The notes under the pieces: model-generated
Databases searched by the model: none
Seen by the model: the letters and a program-made list of their open reading frames with translations, nothing else
Told to the model about the DNA's origin: nothing
Part shown: piece after piece, positions 1 through 9,545 of the stretch
Layout: every line of letters starts with the position of its first letter
Position numbering within the stretch: the first letter of the stretch is position 1
Made by a program: the position numbers and the translations under genes
Source: Euleptes europaea
Taxonomy: Eukaryota; Chordata; Lepidosauria; Squamata; Sphaerodactylidae
Direction: 5' to 3'
Length of the DNA: 64,000 bases
NCBI RefSeq assembly: GCF_029931775.1
Contig: NC_079321.1
Span: forward strand, 7,780,501 to 7,844,500

Positions 1-80
1 GAGGAAAGGAACGTTGATTGTAAGCTGGTTTGATTCTACTTTAAAGGTAGAGAAAGCCAGCATACAAAAACCTACTCTTC
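1..80 (+). repeat. SINE-A 3' tail (CTT-tailed tRNA-derived SINE), cut by the window edge
   Basis: Matches the tail seen throughout the window: 'gattgtaagctggtttgatt', a 'ggtagagaaag' box, then 'aaaaacc' and 'actcttc'. Lies in a CCT4 intron. Confidence 0.8.
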
Positions 81-199
81 TTTATTTTGTTGCACTTTTA
101 TTGCACTTTTACCCCACCCCCAAAGGCTGGGCTCAGGGCAGACTTCTCCTCCTCCTCCCCCCCCCAAACGCTGGCCCTAGGGACTCCCAGGAATAGCAC

Positions 200-730
200 T
201 GGGCACAATTTCTGTGCGTTTTTATTTTTATGTATTTATTCTGTTGATATCCTGTCCCTCCCTGACAACTCCTAGCTCGGGGCATTTCACAACATATTCC
301 GACAGTCAAAACATAACAGTTTACAATTAAAAATTCTTGGCCTCAATTTAAAATTCTAATTGTAACGGCGCCCTTAATCATAAATAACGAGGGTTGACCA
401 GAGGGAGAAGAATAAAGGAAGGTGCATCTAAACATAATGAACTAAAGAGGCAGGGTGGGGAAAGGGAAAAAAATGGAGGGGGAGGCCAGTTAAGATGGAA
501 ACCGTCGTTGTCCTCAGCCATAGGCCTAGCGGAACATCATGGTCTTGCAGGCCCTGTGGAATTGCATCGGGTCTCGCGGGGTCTTGGTCTCATTAGAGAG
601 TGAGTTCCACCAGGCTGGGACCAGAGTTGAATAGGCTCTGACTCTGCTTGAGGACAGCCTGACACACTTTGGGACGGGGACCACCAGCAGGTTATCCAGT
701 TAAACATAAAGTTCTCTGAGGGGGGTTGCA
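200..730 (-). repeat. old LINE 3' end remnant (L2/CR1-like)
   Basis: On the minus strand a short stretch reads like the closing residues of a LINE ORF2 (FHRACKTMMFR then stop). It is followed by an AT-rich tail containing 'gggacaggatatcaacag'. Old and diverged; family uncertain. Confidence 0.4.
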
Positions 731-1052
731 GGAGGAGAGATAATTGGCAAAATCACCATGTTTCACCAGTGTGGAAAATAACCCCTGGGAACAGTTCAGG
801 GCACTAGCATATGCGTAACGCCAAGAATAGTTGCGGTTTGCAGAAACCTTTTGCCAGCTTAGGTGTCATTGCCTGCTGTGGTTTGCTGGGGCTGGGCACT
901 GCGGGAGGGGGAAGCATGACAGGAGTGTGCAAACCGAGACTTGATCGCATAATGCCAAGCTGTGGTTTGTGACTTAACGTGTGGACCAGCTAACTTTGTG
1001 CAGGGCTGGACTCGGTCTGACTTTTCACATAAGAAAGGCCATTCTAAATCAG

Positions 1053-1142
1053 ACCTCAAGGTCCATCAAGTCCAGCAGTCCACTTCCCTCTTAAAGTTTG
1101 CAGCCATCACCACATCCTTGGGCAGGGAGTTCCAAGAAATAC
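1053..1142 (-). repeat. CR1-B 3' end fragment
   Basis: Plus-strand text 'ccatcaagtccagcagtcca' followed by 'gcagccatcaccacatcctt' matches internal pieces of the CR1-B copies at 7.85, 29.8 and 44.2 kb. Confidence 0.6.
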
Positions 1143-1274
1143 TTCTCCCTTGGAAGCGGTAGGTACCTTACTGGAGAAGATCGCCTCTGCAAGAGAGGCC
1201 GTGGACTGTTTTGGCAGGCAAAAGACCGTCTGTTTTTATTGATTTTTCTCTCTCTCTCTCTCCCCCCCCCCAAG

Positions 1275-1385
1275 ACTATTGGAACAAAGCCGGTGGCTCA
1301 TATTGATCAGTTCACCAGCGACATGCTCGGCTCTGCTGAACTGGCCGAAGAGGTCAGTTTGAATGGCTCTGGAAAGCTGGTAAAG
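1275..1385 (+). CDS. CCT4: CCT4 coding exon (37 codons)
   Basis: Starts after a CT/C-rich tract ending AAG and ends at AAG|gtaagg. It encodes TIGTKPVAH to SGKLVK in phase 0. Confidence 0.96.
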
Positions 1386-4300
1386 GTAAGGAGCAGAAAC
1401 GTCCTTTAGAGGTGCATCGGTGTAGCCTTGTACCTGTAGGAATCTGGAAACAACAGGCGTAAAGGGTTAATGGTGGTGGAAGGTGATTTCAAGTCACAGC
1501 TGGCTTATGGCGACCCCATAGGGAGGAGGTGTCGAACTCAGTTGTTACCAGATATGGCATATGGCATAAAAGTCACTTGGTTGGGATGGTCCATGCCTCA
1601 GCCCAGATCGGGAGTGGGGGTGGGAGGGCTGCTTTGGCTGGCGAGGCCACAGTGGGCTCACCAGCCCAGAATGAGAGTGGGGGGTGGGCTGCCTCGTGGA
1701 CCAGATAAGAGCTGTCAAGGGGCTGCATCCGGGCCCTGGATTGTATGTTTGACACCTCTGCCTTAGGGCTTTTAAGGCAAGAGACGAGCAGAGGTGGTGC
1801 TTCCTCCGCGTAGCAACCCTGGACTTCCTTGGGCGTCTCCGTTTTCTACTCTTCACTAACCTGCTGTGTTAGCTTCCATTGCGGGCCCGCCGCTCTCCGA
1901 CAGCACTCCTAAAGCCGCCGTTGTATTGCAGGTGACCGGTTGCGCCAGCCCTGGCAAAACTGTGACCATCGTGGTGCGTGGCTCCAACAAACTCGTGATG
2001 GAAGAAGCAGAACGGTCCATTCATGACGCCTTGTGCGTTGTCCGTTGTTTGGTCAAGAAAAGGTACCTTGTCAGCTACGTAGATCCTTGAGTTGATGACT
2101 TCATCTCGCGCATCCTGTTTCTAAAACTTAACGGCGATTGTTTTGTTTTCAGGGCCTTGATTGCAGGTGGTGGAGCGCCTGAGATAGAGCTGGCGTTGCG
2201 GTTGAACGAGTACTCCCGCATCTTGAGCGGCATGGAATCGTACTGCGTCCGGGCTTATGGGGAGGCCCTGGAAGTTATTCCATCTACCCTGGCCGAAAAT
2301 GCGGGCTTGAATCCCATCACTACTGTAACCGAGCTAAGAAACAGGCATGCCCAAGGAGAGAGAACCTCGGGCATTAATGTGAGAAAGGTAAGTTGCAAAA
2401 TCGCAAAATCACCTTTGATTCATCTGTGCCGAGTTCCGCATTCTGAAACAGCGCGGTTCTGCTGGCGAACAAGTCGGAGCTGGTTGCGTTGTGGGTCTAG
2501 TTTCTTCATGCTGTTGTGGCATTATAGTTCACTCACTGGCATGCTTATAACATCCTGTATAATGTCAGTGTTGGTGGGCTGTGTGTTTAAAGGATCAGTT
2601 GTGAGAAGTGTCTTAAACTCTTTACATGCTGTTTGTTTCCCAAAGTCAGATGGAGAGTCTCCTTCCATATGTCCCTGTGCGCCAGCTATAGTTGTAAGGT
2701 CTGTTGGCTGTCCCTCATCTTAGGGTGGCCTGTTGGTAGGGTGGATTTCATTTAAATCAAATTCATTTAAATTACTAGTCAGTAAGACTAGATTTCAGTC
2801 ATGGTTTTCTACATAAAGACTAATTTTCGCTGGTGTAATCTTAATATTTACAACCAGATGAAGGTTTCATTTTTAGAATAATTACTCAGATATCAAAAAA
2901 TTATTGATTTGGTTGTACTATTAGAAATACATAGTTCACCTTACAATAATTTCATAATTATCTATCTCCAGTTTAATAGGTTAATCATTCATATTTGGGC
3001 AATTTTTTCAGCTGTACTTTATTGGAAGGAGGAAAATAATCATTATTGTAATAATTATTTAAATAATTTTATTTAACTAAAACAATAACATTATAGCACA
3101 TGTATTTTTATAATTGTTTAAACATCCATGTTTGTCAACTGATGTGGTTAAATAAAATATCTAAAAAAAACTTAGACTATCAGCCAGATCCACACATGAG
3201 AAATTTAATACTGTCTTCTGTAGCTCACTCATCTTCATTTTATCTGAAGAAGTGAGCTGTGGCTCACAAAAGCTCATACCCTGCCAGAAATTGTGTTAGT
3301 CTTTAAGGTGCTACTGGACTCTTGCTCTTTTCTACTTCATTTTCTTGTTTGCTCATAATCTGGAAAAGAAAAACAGGCTTTCCTGCACATGAAGCCACCT
3401 GGGTGACCTTGGGCTAGTCACAGTTCTCCCTGAACTCTCTCAGCCCCACCTACTTCACAAGGTGTCTGTTGTGGGGAGAGGAAGGGAAGGAGATTGTAAG
3501 CCGCTTTGAAACTCCTTAAAAGGTAGAGAAAGTCGGCATATAAAAACCAACTCTTCTTTGTTTTGTGTCCTATGGTCCAGACAGTATAGTATTTGATAAA
3601 TGTCACTTCAGGTGGGGTTAGTTTCACACAAAGGGCAGTTTTGTTCGTTTGCTGTCAGTGGACTCTTCTATGGATTTACAGTGCAGGAACACCTTGTTTG
3701 GCAAACACGCCAGACGGCAGAATGCTTCATAAAACTCAAAATGCATATGATTCTTTGAGTTATTTGGCCACCCCCCGATTAGGAAGAATTTCCACTGGAA
3801 ACTCCATAACAGGAAGCTGGGAAACATCTGCTTTGAAATTGAGACTCATATTCCTTGAATTCCTTTCATTTGCAGGGTGGGATTTCCAATATCCTGGAAG
3901 AGTTGGTGGTCCAACCCTTATTGGTCTCCATCAGCGCTCTTACCCTAGCTACAGAAACTGTCCGCAGTATTCTTAAGATTGACGATGTGGTAAGCAAAGT
4001 TTGAAATGCTAATGTTTTCCCAGTTGTTCACTGCATTGCTGTCCAAGGATTCTTCTCATAGTTGAGGCTAGTTAAATTATGGAACTCCTTGTCCAAGGAT
4101 GTGGTGATGACTGCCAACTTGACAGGCTTTAAGAGGGGAGTGGACATGTTAATGAATATTCATGGATACTAGTCAAAATGGATACTAGTCATGATGCATA
4201 CCTATTCTTTCCAGGACCAGAGGGGTGGCTTGCCTATGATATTAGGTTCTTTGAAACACAGGCAGGACAATGCTGCTGCAGTTGTCCTGTTTGTGGGCTT

Positions 4301-4848
4301 CCTAGAGGCACTGCGTTGGCCACTGTGTGAACAGACTGCTGGACTTGATGGGCCTTGGTCTGATCCAGCAGGGCTTTTCTTATGTTCTTGGTCTTTAAAT
4401 AACTGATACAGTGTCATACTAAAATGACAGTTCCTCTCCTAGTGTTGAGGTCATACTAATTCTGACTGATGAAGCTTGTTAACTGACTGATGAAGCTTCA
4501 TCCCAAGAATTAGAGAGGCAACTACAACTGTTGTTCCAAGTAACACAATATGTTCTCAATAGAGATTAACGAGGGTTTTTTTTGGGGGGGGGGGAAGAGT
4601 CAAAATTCCCTTTGTCAGATCTGATGAAGGGAGGTCTGGCTTTCGAAAGCTTTTACCCCAAAATTCTTTTTGGTCTCTAAGGTACTCCTGGACTTGAATC
4701 TAGCTGTTCTACTGCAGACCAAACGCCTCTGAAACTAGCTTCGGTAGAGATTGAGGGACATCTTTAGGTGAACAGCAAAGTAACGGTCGAAAATTCATCT
4801 TCACAAAACGTCTCTCTCTCTCTTCTTCTGCAGGTGAACACTCGATAA
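1275..4848 (+). CDS. CCT4: T-complex protein 1 subunit delta (CCT4), last five coding exons, 5'-incomplete
   Basis: This is the C-terminal 201 residues of the delta subunit of the cytosolic TRiC/CCT chaperonin, which folds actin, tubulin and other proteins using ATP. Coding exons are 1275-1385, 1932-2062, 2153-2387, 3876-3989 and 4834-4848. Spliced phases join cleanly (0, 2, 0, 0) and every intron is GT-AG. The product tracks human CCT4 from about residue 339 ([13 protein letters not shown]) to the stop. It carries the equatorial-domain nucleotide-site motif [13 protein letters not shown] and the NAGLNP segment. It ends IDDVVNTR, as in human. Earlier exons lie left of the window, so the first 1274 bases are intron. 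No break is seen. FAM161A follows in the same direction, as in human 2p15. I recognise the family and paralogue by sequence memory, not by a search. Confidence 0.97.
1486..1527 (-). repeat. Bov-B-type SINE tail fragment
   Basis: 'agtcacagctggcttatggc' followed by 'gaccccatag' is the tail module shared by the 5S-SINEs described below. Confidence 0.5.
1932..2062 (+). CDS. CCT4: CCT4 coding exon
   Basis: Acceptor ttgcag, donor AG|gtacct. It encodes [11 protein letters not shown] to CLVKK and ends in phase 2, so the split codon AG|G gives Arg. Confidence 0.96.
2153..2387 (+). CDS. CCT4: CCT4 coding exon with GGGAPE motif
   Basis: Acceptor ttttcag, donor AAG|gtaagt. It encodes [17 protein letters not shown] to GINVRK, most of the C-terminal equatorial domain. 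Confidence 0.97.
2388..3247 (+). other. CCT4 intron, AT-rich, no gene seen
   Basis: After the donor at 2388 there is about 350 bases of mixed sequence, then AT-rich sequence (2745-3180) rich in 'aataatt' words. No ORF or RNA gene is supported. Confidence 0.6.
3248..3345 (+). repeat. Penelope-like tail repeat ('ctgaagaagtgagctgtgg' type)
   Basis: One of many copies in the window running from 'ctgaagaagtgagctgtgg' to 'aaggtgctactggactcttg'. The ribozyme-like core is decayed here. Assignment to Penelope-like elements is from family knowledge. Confidence 0.6.
3388..3562 (+). repeat. SINE-A, 5'-truncated
   Basis: Begins inside the body ('gaagccacctgggtgacctt') and ends with 'aaaaaccaactcttcttt'. 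Lies in the last large CCT4 intron. Confidence 0.85.
3876..3989 (+). CDS. CCT4: CCT4 coding exon
   Basis: Acceptor tttgcag, donor GTG|gtaagc. It encodes 38 residues, [10 protein letters not shown] to SILKIDDV. Confidence 0.96.
4075..4391 (+). repeat. CR1-B LINE 3' end
   Basis: Contains the ORF2 3' end (TTATGGAACTCC, GGCTTTAAGAGGGGAGTGG), then 'ggatactagtca', 'gatccagcagggcttttct' and the terminal 'tatgttcttgg'. In the last CCT4 intron. Confidence 0.8.
4608..4725 (+). repeat. Penelope-like tail repeat ('ctgatgaagggagg' type)
   Basis: Reads CTGATGA, then a stem-forming stretch, then CGAAAGCTTTTACCCC, ending 'ctgttctactgcagacca'. It retains the exact CTGATGA...GAAA core (see findings). Confidence 0.55.
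4834..4848 (+). CDS. CCT4: CCT4 terminal coding exon with stop
   Basis: Acceptor ttctgcag, then Val-Asn-Thr-Arg and TAA. The 3' UTR continues to the AATAAA near 4964. Confidence 0.95.
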   Translation: MNTR

Positions 4849-4963
4849 AGTGACTGAAGGAAAAGGCTTCTCAGCCCAGTAACTCATCAGTTAGGACCTG
4901 TGGCTGTGTTGGACACCTACTTAACTCCCACCCACATTGAAGTTCCTTTTGTCAATTTAAATT

Positions 4964-4969
4964 AATAAA
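4964..4969 (+). terminator. CCT4: CCT4 polyadenylation signal
   Basis: AATAAA lies 116 bases after the CCT4 stop codon, giving a short 3' UTR with cleavage expected near 4980-4995. Confidence 0.8.
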
Positions 4970-4989
4970 AATCTCAAAGTTACAAAGGC

Positions 4990-5325
4990 AAGTCTTCCTG
5001 ATTAAAAAAAAAAAGTACTGGAGAGCCTGTTGCATCTGTGGTGACAATCCAGCTGAATTTGAGCACGTTTTAAATGCCTCTGGTTTTCTGTAGGAGGAGA
5101 TTTAAGCATGTACTTTATTTACTCTTCCATTCAAATCATCAGGCCCGTAAGTAAATCACTTCTTTCTGACATAACTGAATTGCCGAGGATGGTTACTGTC
5201 AGCACAATTAAAAATGTTTGCCATGCTGAAAATGACCTTAGATTTGCCCAAGTGTGAGTCTAACTTCATTTGCTGAATATCGTATTCCTCACATGGTGAA
5301 AATAGCATCCATGTGTAACTGGAAA
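4990..5325. other. CCT4 downstream flank, no feature seen
   Basis: Unique-looking, AT-moderate sequence after the CCT4 polyadenylation region. No ORF of note and no recognised repeat. Confidence 0.5.
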
Positions 5326-5484
5326 ATCAGCATGGTGTAGTGGTTAAGAGTGATGGATTCTAATCTGGAGAACTGGGTTCGATTTCCCACTCCTCCACGT
5401 GAAGCCTGCTGGGTGACCTTGGGCCAGTCATGGTTCTCTCAAAACTCAGCCCATCTGGAGGCAGGCAATGGCAAACCACCTCAT
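5326..5484 (+). repeat. SINE-A head fragment
   Basis: Starts 'agcatggtgtagtggttaag' with the tRNA-like A box, B-box-like 'ggttcgatttccc' and the 'gctgggtgaccttgggccag' body. Confidence 0.8.
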
Positions 5485-5585
5485 AAGAACATAAGAAAGG
5501 CTGTGCTGGATCAGACCAAGGCCCATCGAGTCCTGCTGTCTGTTCACACAGTGGCCAACCAGGTGCCTCTAGGAAATCCACAAAG
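5485..5585 (-). repeat. CR1-B extreme 3' end
   Basis: 'cataagaacataagaaagg' to 'aggtgcctctaggaaatcc' is the reversed CR1-B terminus. Confidence 0.75.
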
Positions 5586-5587
5586 AC

Positions 5588-5795
5588 ACATGAAGCTACC
5601 TTATACTGAATCAGACCCTTGGTCCATCAAAGTCCGGATTGTCTACTCAGACTGGCAGCGGCCCTCCAGGATCTCAGGTAGAGGTCTTTGACATCACTTA
5701 CGTGCCTAGTCCTTTTAACTGGAGATGCTGGGGATTGAACCTGGGACCTTCTGCATGTCGAGCAGATGCTCTACATCTGAGCCACAGCCCCTCCC
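5588..5795 (-). repeat. SINE-B (tRNA-Ala-like head)
   Basis: Read on the minus strand it starts 'gggctgtggctcag', has a B box in 'ggttcaatccc' and ends 'tactgaatca' style text. Confidence 0.85.
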
Positions 5796-5984
5796 CAGCA
5801 ACAACTGCCAAAGACAACTGCAGCAGCATTTATCTTCTCCAAATCTCTCTTGCATTGAAAACCCTACCGGGGCCATTATAAGTCAGCTGTGACTTGACAG
5901 CACACACACAGTGTCACTATTAATCAATAGCTCTCCATGAACCATGGACAATAGCTGCGTCTTGCTACCTTCTCCTGCCCTGCC

Positions 5985-6172
5985 CTGATTAGCCCAGGCT
6001 TACCATATCTCATCAGTTCTCAGAAGCTTATCAGGGTTGGCCCTGGTTAGTAATTGGAGACCAGAAAGGAAGTCCAGGGTTGCTACACGGGCAGCTGCAA
6101 ACCACCTTTGAACGTCTCTTGCCTTGAAAACCCCATGGGGTCTTCATAAGTCAGCTGCAACTTGACGGCGTG
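5985..6172 (+). repeat. 5S rRNA-derived SINE with Bov-B-type tail
   Basis: Contains the 5S promoter-like module (agaagcttatcagggttggc, ctggttagtaattgg), a linker, then 'cttgccttgaaaacccc' and 'cataagtcagctgcaacttg'. Directly abuts a SINE-A. Confidence 0.8.
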
Positions 6173-6456
6173 GTGTAGTGGTTAAGAGCGGTGGAATCTG
6201 ATCTGGAGAACTGGGTTTGATTCCCCACTCCTCCACATGAGCGATGGAGGCTAATCTGGTGAACTGGATTTGTTTCCCCATTCCTACCCACGAAGCCAGC
6301 TGGGTGACCTTGGGCACGTTACAGCTTTGTTAGAGCTCTCTTAGCCCCACCTACCTTGCAGGGTGTCTGTTGTGGGGAGGGGAAGGTAAGGTAATTGTGA
6401 GCAGGTTTGAGTCTCAAGTGGTAGAGAAAGTCGGCATATAAAACCCAACTCTTCTT
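6173..6456 (+). repeat. SINE-A, near full length
   Basis: Runs from the tRNA-like head 'cgtggtgtagtggttaagag' to 'aacccaactcttctt'. Confidence 0.9.
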
Positions 6457-6603
6457 CACATGCACACATACCTTGTCCTGGGTGATAGCTGCTGGCAGTG
6501 TGTTGCTCAGTGTGTGAGATGTACGGAGAAGCAGATGATGATTGCTGGAGGCAGGAATAAGAAGTAGCGCAATAAAGACTGCAGTTAAAAAAAAATTAGA
6601 ACA

Positions 6604-6812
6604 TACATGAAGCTTCCTTATACTGAATCAGACCATTGGTCCATCGAAGTCAGTTTCGTCCAGTCAGAATAGCAGCGGCTCTCCAGGGTCTTAGGCTGAG
6701 GTCTTTCACATCACCTGCTGCTTGGTTCTTTAACTGGAGATGCTGGCGATTGAACTGGGGACCTTCTGCGTGCCAAGCAGATGCTCTACCTCTGAGCCAC
6801 AGCCCCTCCCAG
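6604..6812 (-). repeat. SINE-B, full length
   Basis: Plus-strand text runs from 'atgaagcttccttatactga' to 'gagccacagcccctccc', a complete reversed copy. Confidence 0.88.
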
Positions 6813-6819
6813 AATGCAA

Positions 6820-7625
6820 CATACTGAATATATTCGGAGGAATTTCTGTTTGGTATTTTGTTAGAAGGGACTTCTGCCGAAGGAAATAATTTGATTAGAC
6901 AAACTATTTTCATTCTCTCAGGATGTTTCAAGCATGTTTGTTTCTTTAATAAACTGGTACACACAGAAATGATAGCTAGCCAGCATCAAGCCTAAGTGTG
7001 ACCAACAGGCAAGAGAAAAAGTGTTTTGTAAGACTGAAGCAAATTTTGGACTGAAAAACTGCATTTTTTTTAAAGATTCCATGCCGGAGATATAATTTTG
7101 AATGGAAGAACAACTAGGTTGATTTTTCACTCAAAACCCCACACACCCAGCTTAATGCTTTTCGCCCTGTGGAGAGACCGGTTCCTATTTATCCATTGAA
7201 GGCTATGGCTACAAGGATAGCCATGTTAGTCTGGTAAAGCAAATATCAACCGTAGAAATGTCCATGAACGCTTATGGTAGGGTGGGGGTCCTCAGCCTTT
7301 TAGTGTTGGGTGGGGGAGCTGGTTAGTTCTTACAGTATCACAACTTTCCTGTTTGCCTGTCCCCTAGAAAGTGTACATGCAGAGAAGGATAGCAAGAGAA
7401 ATTGCTGGTGAAGGAATCCGGCCTCTGCTACTTAACAGCAGACGCCAGCTGTTTGTGCATTGAGTAGCAAACCCTACTTGTTCTATGAGAAATGTCTGCA
7501 AGCCAACACTCCAGCGTCTGTTAAGCAATAAGCCCCATTGAGCTCAGCATCTTCCACAGAGTTGACACCCCTCCCCAATTACTTTGCTACTTTGATTCCT
7601 GCTCTTGTGAATGAGCACTGAGCAT
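6820..7625. other. intergenic stretch, no gene seen
   Basis: Mixed unique-looking sequence between SINE-B and a CR1-B fragment. No supported ORF or RNA. Confidence 0.5.
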
Positions 7626-7627
7626 AG

Positions 7628-7853
7628 GGCCATCTCTGAACATATAGGCCTATCAAGTCCAGCAGTCTGTCCACATAGTGGCCAACCAGGTGCCTCCAGG
7701 AAGCCCATAAACAAGACGACTGCAGCAGCATTATCCTGGCTGCCTTCCACAGCACCTAATGTAATAGGCACGCTCCTCTGATCCTGGACAGAATAGGTAT
7801 GCATAACGACTAGTATCCATTTTGACTAGTAGGCCATGGATAGCCCTATCCTC
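7628..7853 (-). repeat. CR1-B 3' end fragment
   Basis: Contains 'aagtccagcagtctgtccac', 'gctgcctt' and the 'actagtatccattttgacta' signature, reversed. Confidence 0.75.
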
Positions 7854-8560
7854 CATAAGAACATAAGAAAAGCCCTGCTGGATCAGACCGAGGCCCATCA
7901 AGTCCAGCAGTCTGTCCACAAGGTGGCCAACCAGGTGCCTCTAGGAAGCCCCCAAACAAGACAACTGCAGCAGCAGTGACCTGCCTGTGTTCCACAGCAC
8001 CCAAGATAATAGGCCTGCTCCTCTGATCCTGGAGAGAATAGGTATGGTTCTTGTAGGTTATCCGGGCTGTGTAACCGTGGTCTTGGAATTTTCTTTCCTG
8101 ACGTTTCGCCAGCAACTGTGGCAGGCATCTTCAGAGTAGTAACACTGAAGGACAGTGTCTCTCAGTGTCAAGGGTGTAGGAAGAGTAATATATAGTCAGA
8201 AAGGGGTTGGGTTTGAGCTGAGTATTGTCCTGCAAAAGTATTGTCCTGTAAGTAGAATAGGTATGCTTTTTTAGAATAGGTATGCTTCATGACTAGTATC
8301 CATTTTTACTAGTAGCCATGGATAGCCCTCTCCTCCATGAACAGGTCCACTCCCCCCTTAAAGCCTTCCAAGTTGGCAGCCATCACCACATCCTGGGGCA
8401 GGGAGTTCCACAAGCCATGCTTTTACTTCCTTTTATCAGTTCTGAAATCTCTCCCCCTCCAGCTTCAGCAGATGACCCCGCGTCCTGGTATGACGAGAGA
8501 CGGAGAAAAGCTTCTCCCTGTCCACTCTCTCCATATACCATGCATAATGCATGTGCATGA
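7854..8560 (-). repeat. CR1-B LINE 3' end, interrupted
   Basis: Reversed CR1-B from the terminal 'cataagaacataagaaaagc' to the ORF2 end near 8560 (minus-strand text matching the 56.6 kb copy). It is interrupted by a 207-bp Penelope-like insertion at 8047-8253. Confidence 0.8.
8047..8253 (-). mobile_element. Penelope-like short insertion inside CR1-B
   Basis: Flanked by the 12-bp direct repeat agaataggtatg (8035-8046 and 8254-8265). Contains 'ttatccgggctgtgtaaccg' and the reversed core CTGAAGA...GGCGAAACGTC at 8100-8134. Confidence 0.7.
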
Positions 8561-8571
8561 TGCCCAGGGCA

Positions 8572-8613
8572 TTACTCTTTAAGGCGCTGCTGGACTCTTG
8601 CTCTTTTCTATTG
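8572..8613 (+). repeat. Penelope-like tail fragment
   Basis: 'ctctttaaggcgctgctgg' and 'actcttgctcttttctat' match the 3' side of the 'ctgaagaagtgagctgtgg' repeat. Confidence 0.6.
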
Positions 8614-8707
8614 CCTGGGACAGCAGGTCATGTTTCTCGTCCCTACGGACTTGGTCTCCTAGTTTTCCGAAGCGCCCTAAGGCGAGAGGCCGCTTATTTA
8701 TTCATTT

Positions 8708-8822
8708 GTAGAAAAGGGCAAGAGTCCAGTAGCACCTTAAAGACTCACAAAAATACTTTCTGGTAGGGTAGGAGCTTTCGTGAGCCACAGCTCACTTCTT
8801 CAGATACAGCGAGAATGTGAAT
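8708..8822 (-). repeat. Penelope-like tail repeat with intact core
   Basis: Reversed copy from 'gtagaaaagggcaagagtcc' to 'ctcacttcttcagatac'. The CTGAAGA...GAAAGCTC core at 8772-8803 is intact. Confidence 0.65.
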
Positions 8823-9089
8823 CCATCTGCCTTTAAGTAGAGGAGAGTGAATTCAGACAAGCATTCGTATGTCAATGTTAGCAGTATGTAAATGTGAATA
8901 GCAGGCGTGATGGGATGAGGTGTGGCCTGCAGAAGAGTCTGTGGTGTCCAGGGGAGAGATGGGTGTGGAGAAATCAGCATTGGCCACGAGCCATGAATGC
9001 AAGGTCTTTATTCAGCCCAGGTCAATGCATTGGAATATTAGTTGGAATATCAACTGTAATTCAGCAGTTTCTCTTCCCATGTCCATTTA

Positions 9090-9545
9090 TGCATTGATCC
9101 GGCTCCGGCGCCTTCCCCAGCCATACAAAGCCTCGCCGGCGTGGCTGCACCAAAAGAGGGGCGGGGCGCCCTCCGCGTTGCCCTCGCGCGGGCGGGTCTT
9201 GTCCCTCCGGAGGCGCCGTAGCGTCCCCCGCCGTCGCCAAGCGGAGCGCGCCGGGCCCTTGGCAACGGCCTCCCCGCCGTCTCTCGGGCGACCGGGGCAT
9301 GGACGCGGCGCACCGGGCCGCCTTGCTCGCCGCCTCCTGCCTCCACACGCCGGTCGACCCGCTCACGAGAGCTCCGGCGGCGCTTTACGAGCGGCGGGCG
9401 GGGAGGCCCGCGGCGGCGGGCGGCGGTGGGCAGGTGAGGCGGCGATGGGCGCGGGCGGCCGCCGGCGGTGCTGCCGCCTAGTGGCCGGGGAGGGGAGGGG
9501 CGGACGCCGGCGTCGTTCTGCGGTCGGCGCAGACGGACCTCTTCA
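9090..9545 (+). promoter_or_regulatory. FAM161A: CpG island and promoter of FAM161A
   Basis: A sharply GC- and CpG-rich block, unlike the surrounding sequence, straddles the FAM161A start codon. It includes a GGGGCGGGG (Sp1-type) box near 9159. No TATA box is seen, so a dispersed CpG-island promoter is inferred. ORFs read here on the other frames are GC shadows. Confidence 0.85.
9299..9433 (+). CDS. FAM161A: FAM161A coding exon 1 (residues 1-45)
   Basis: The ATG follows a GC-rich leader, and CAG|gtgagg is the donor. The end of the exon is an Ala/Gly-rich stretch, GC-driven and unlike human. Confidence 0.93.
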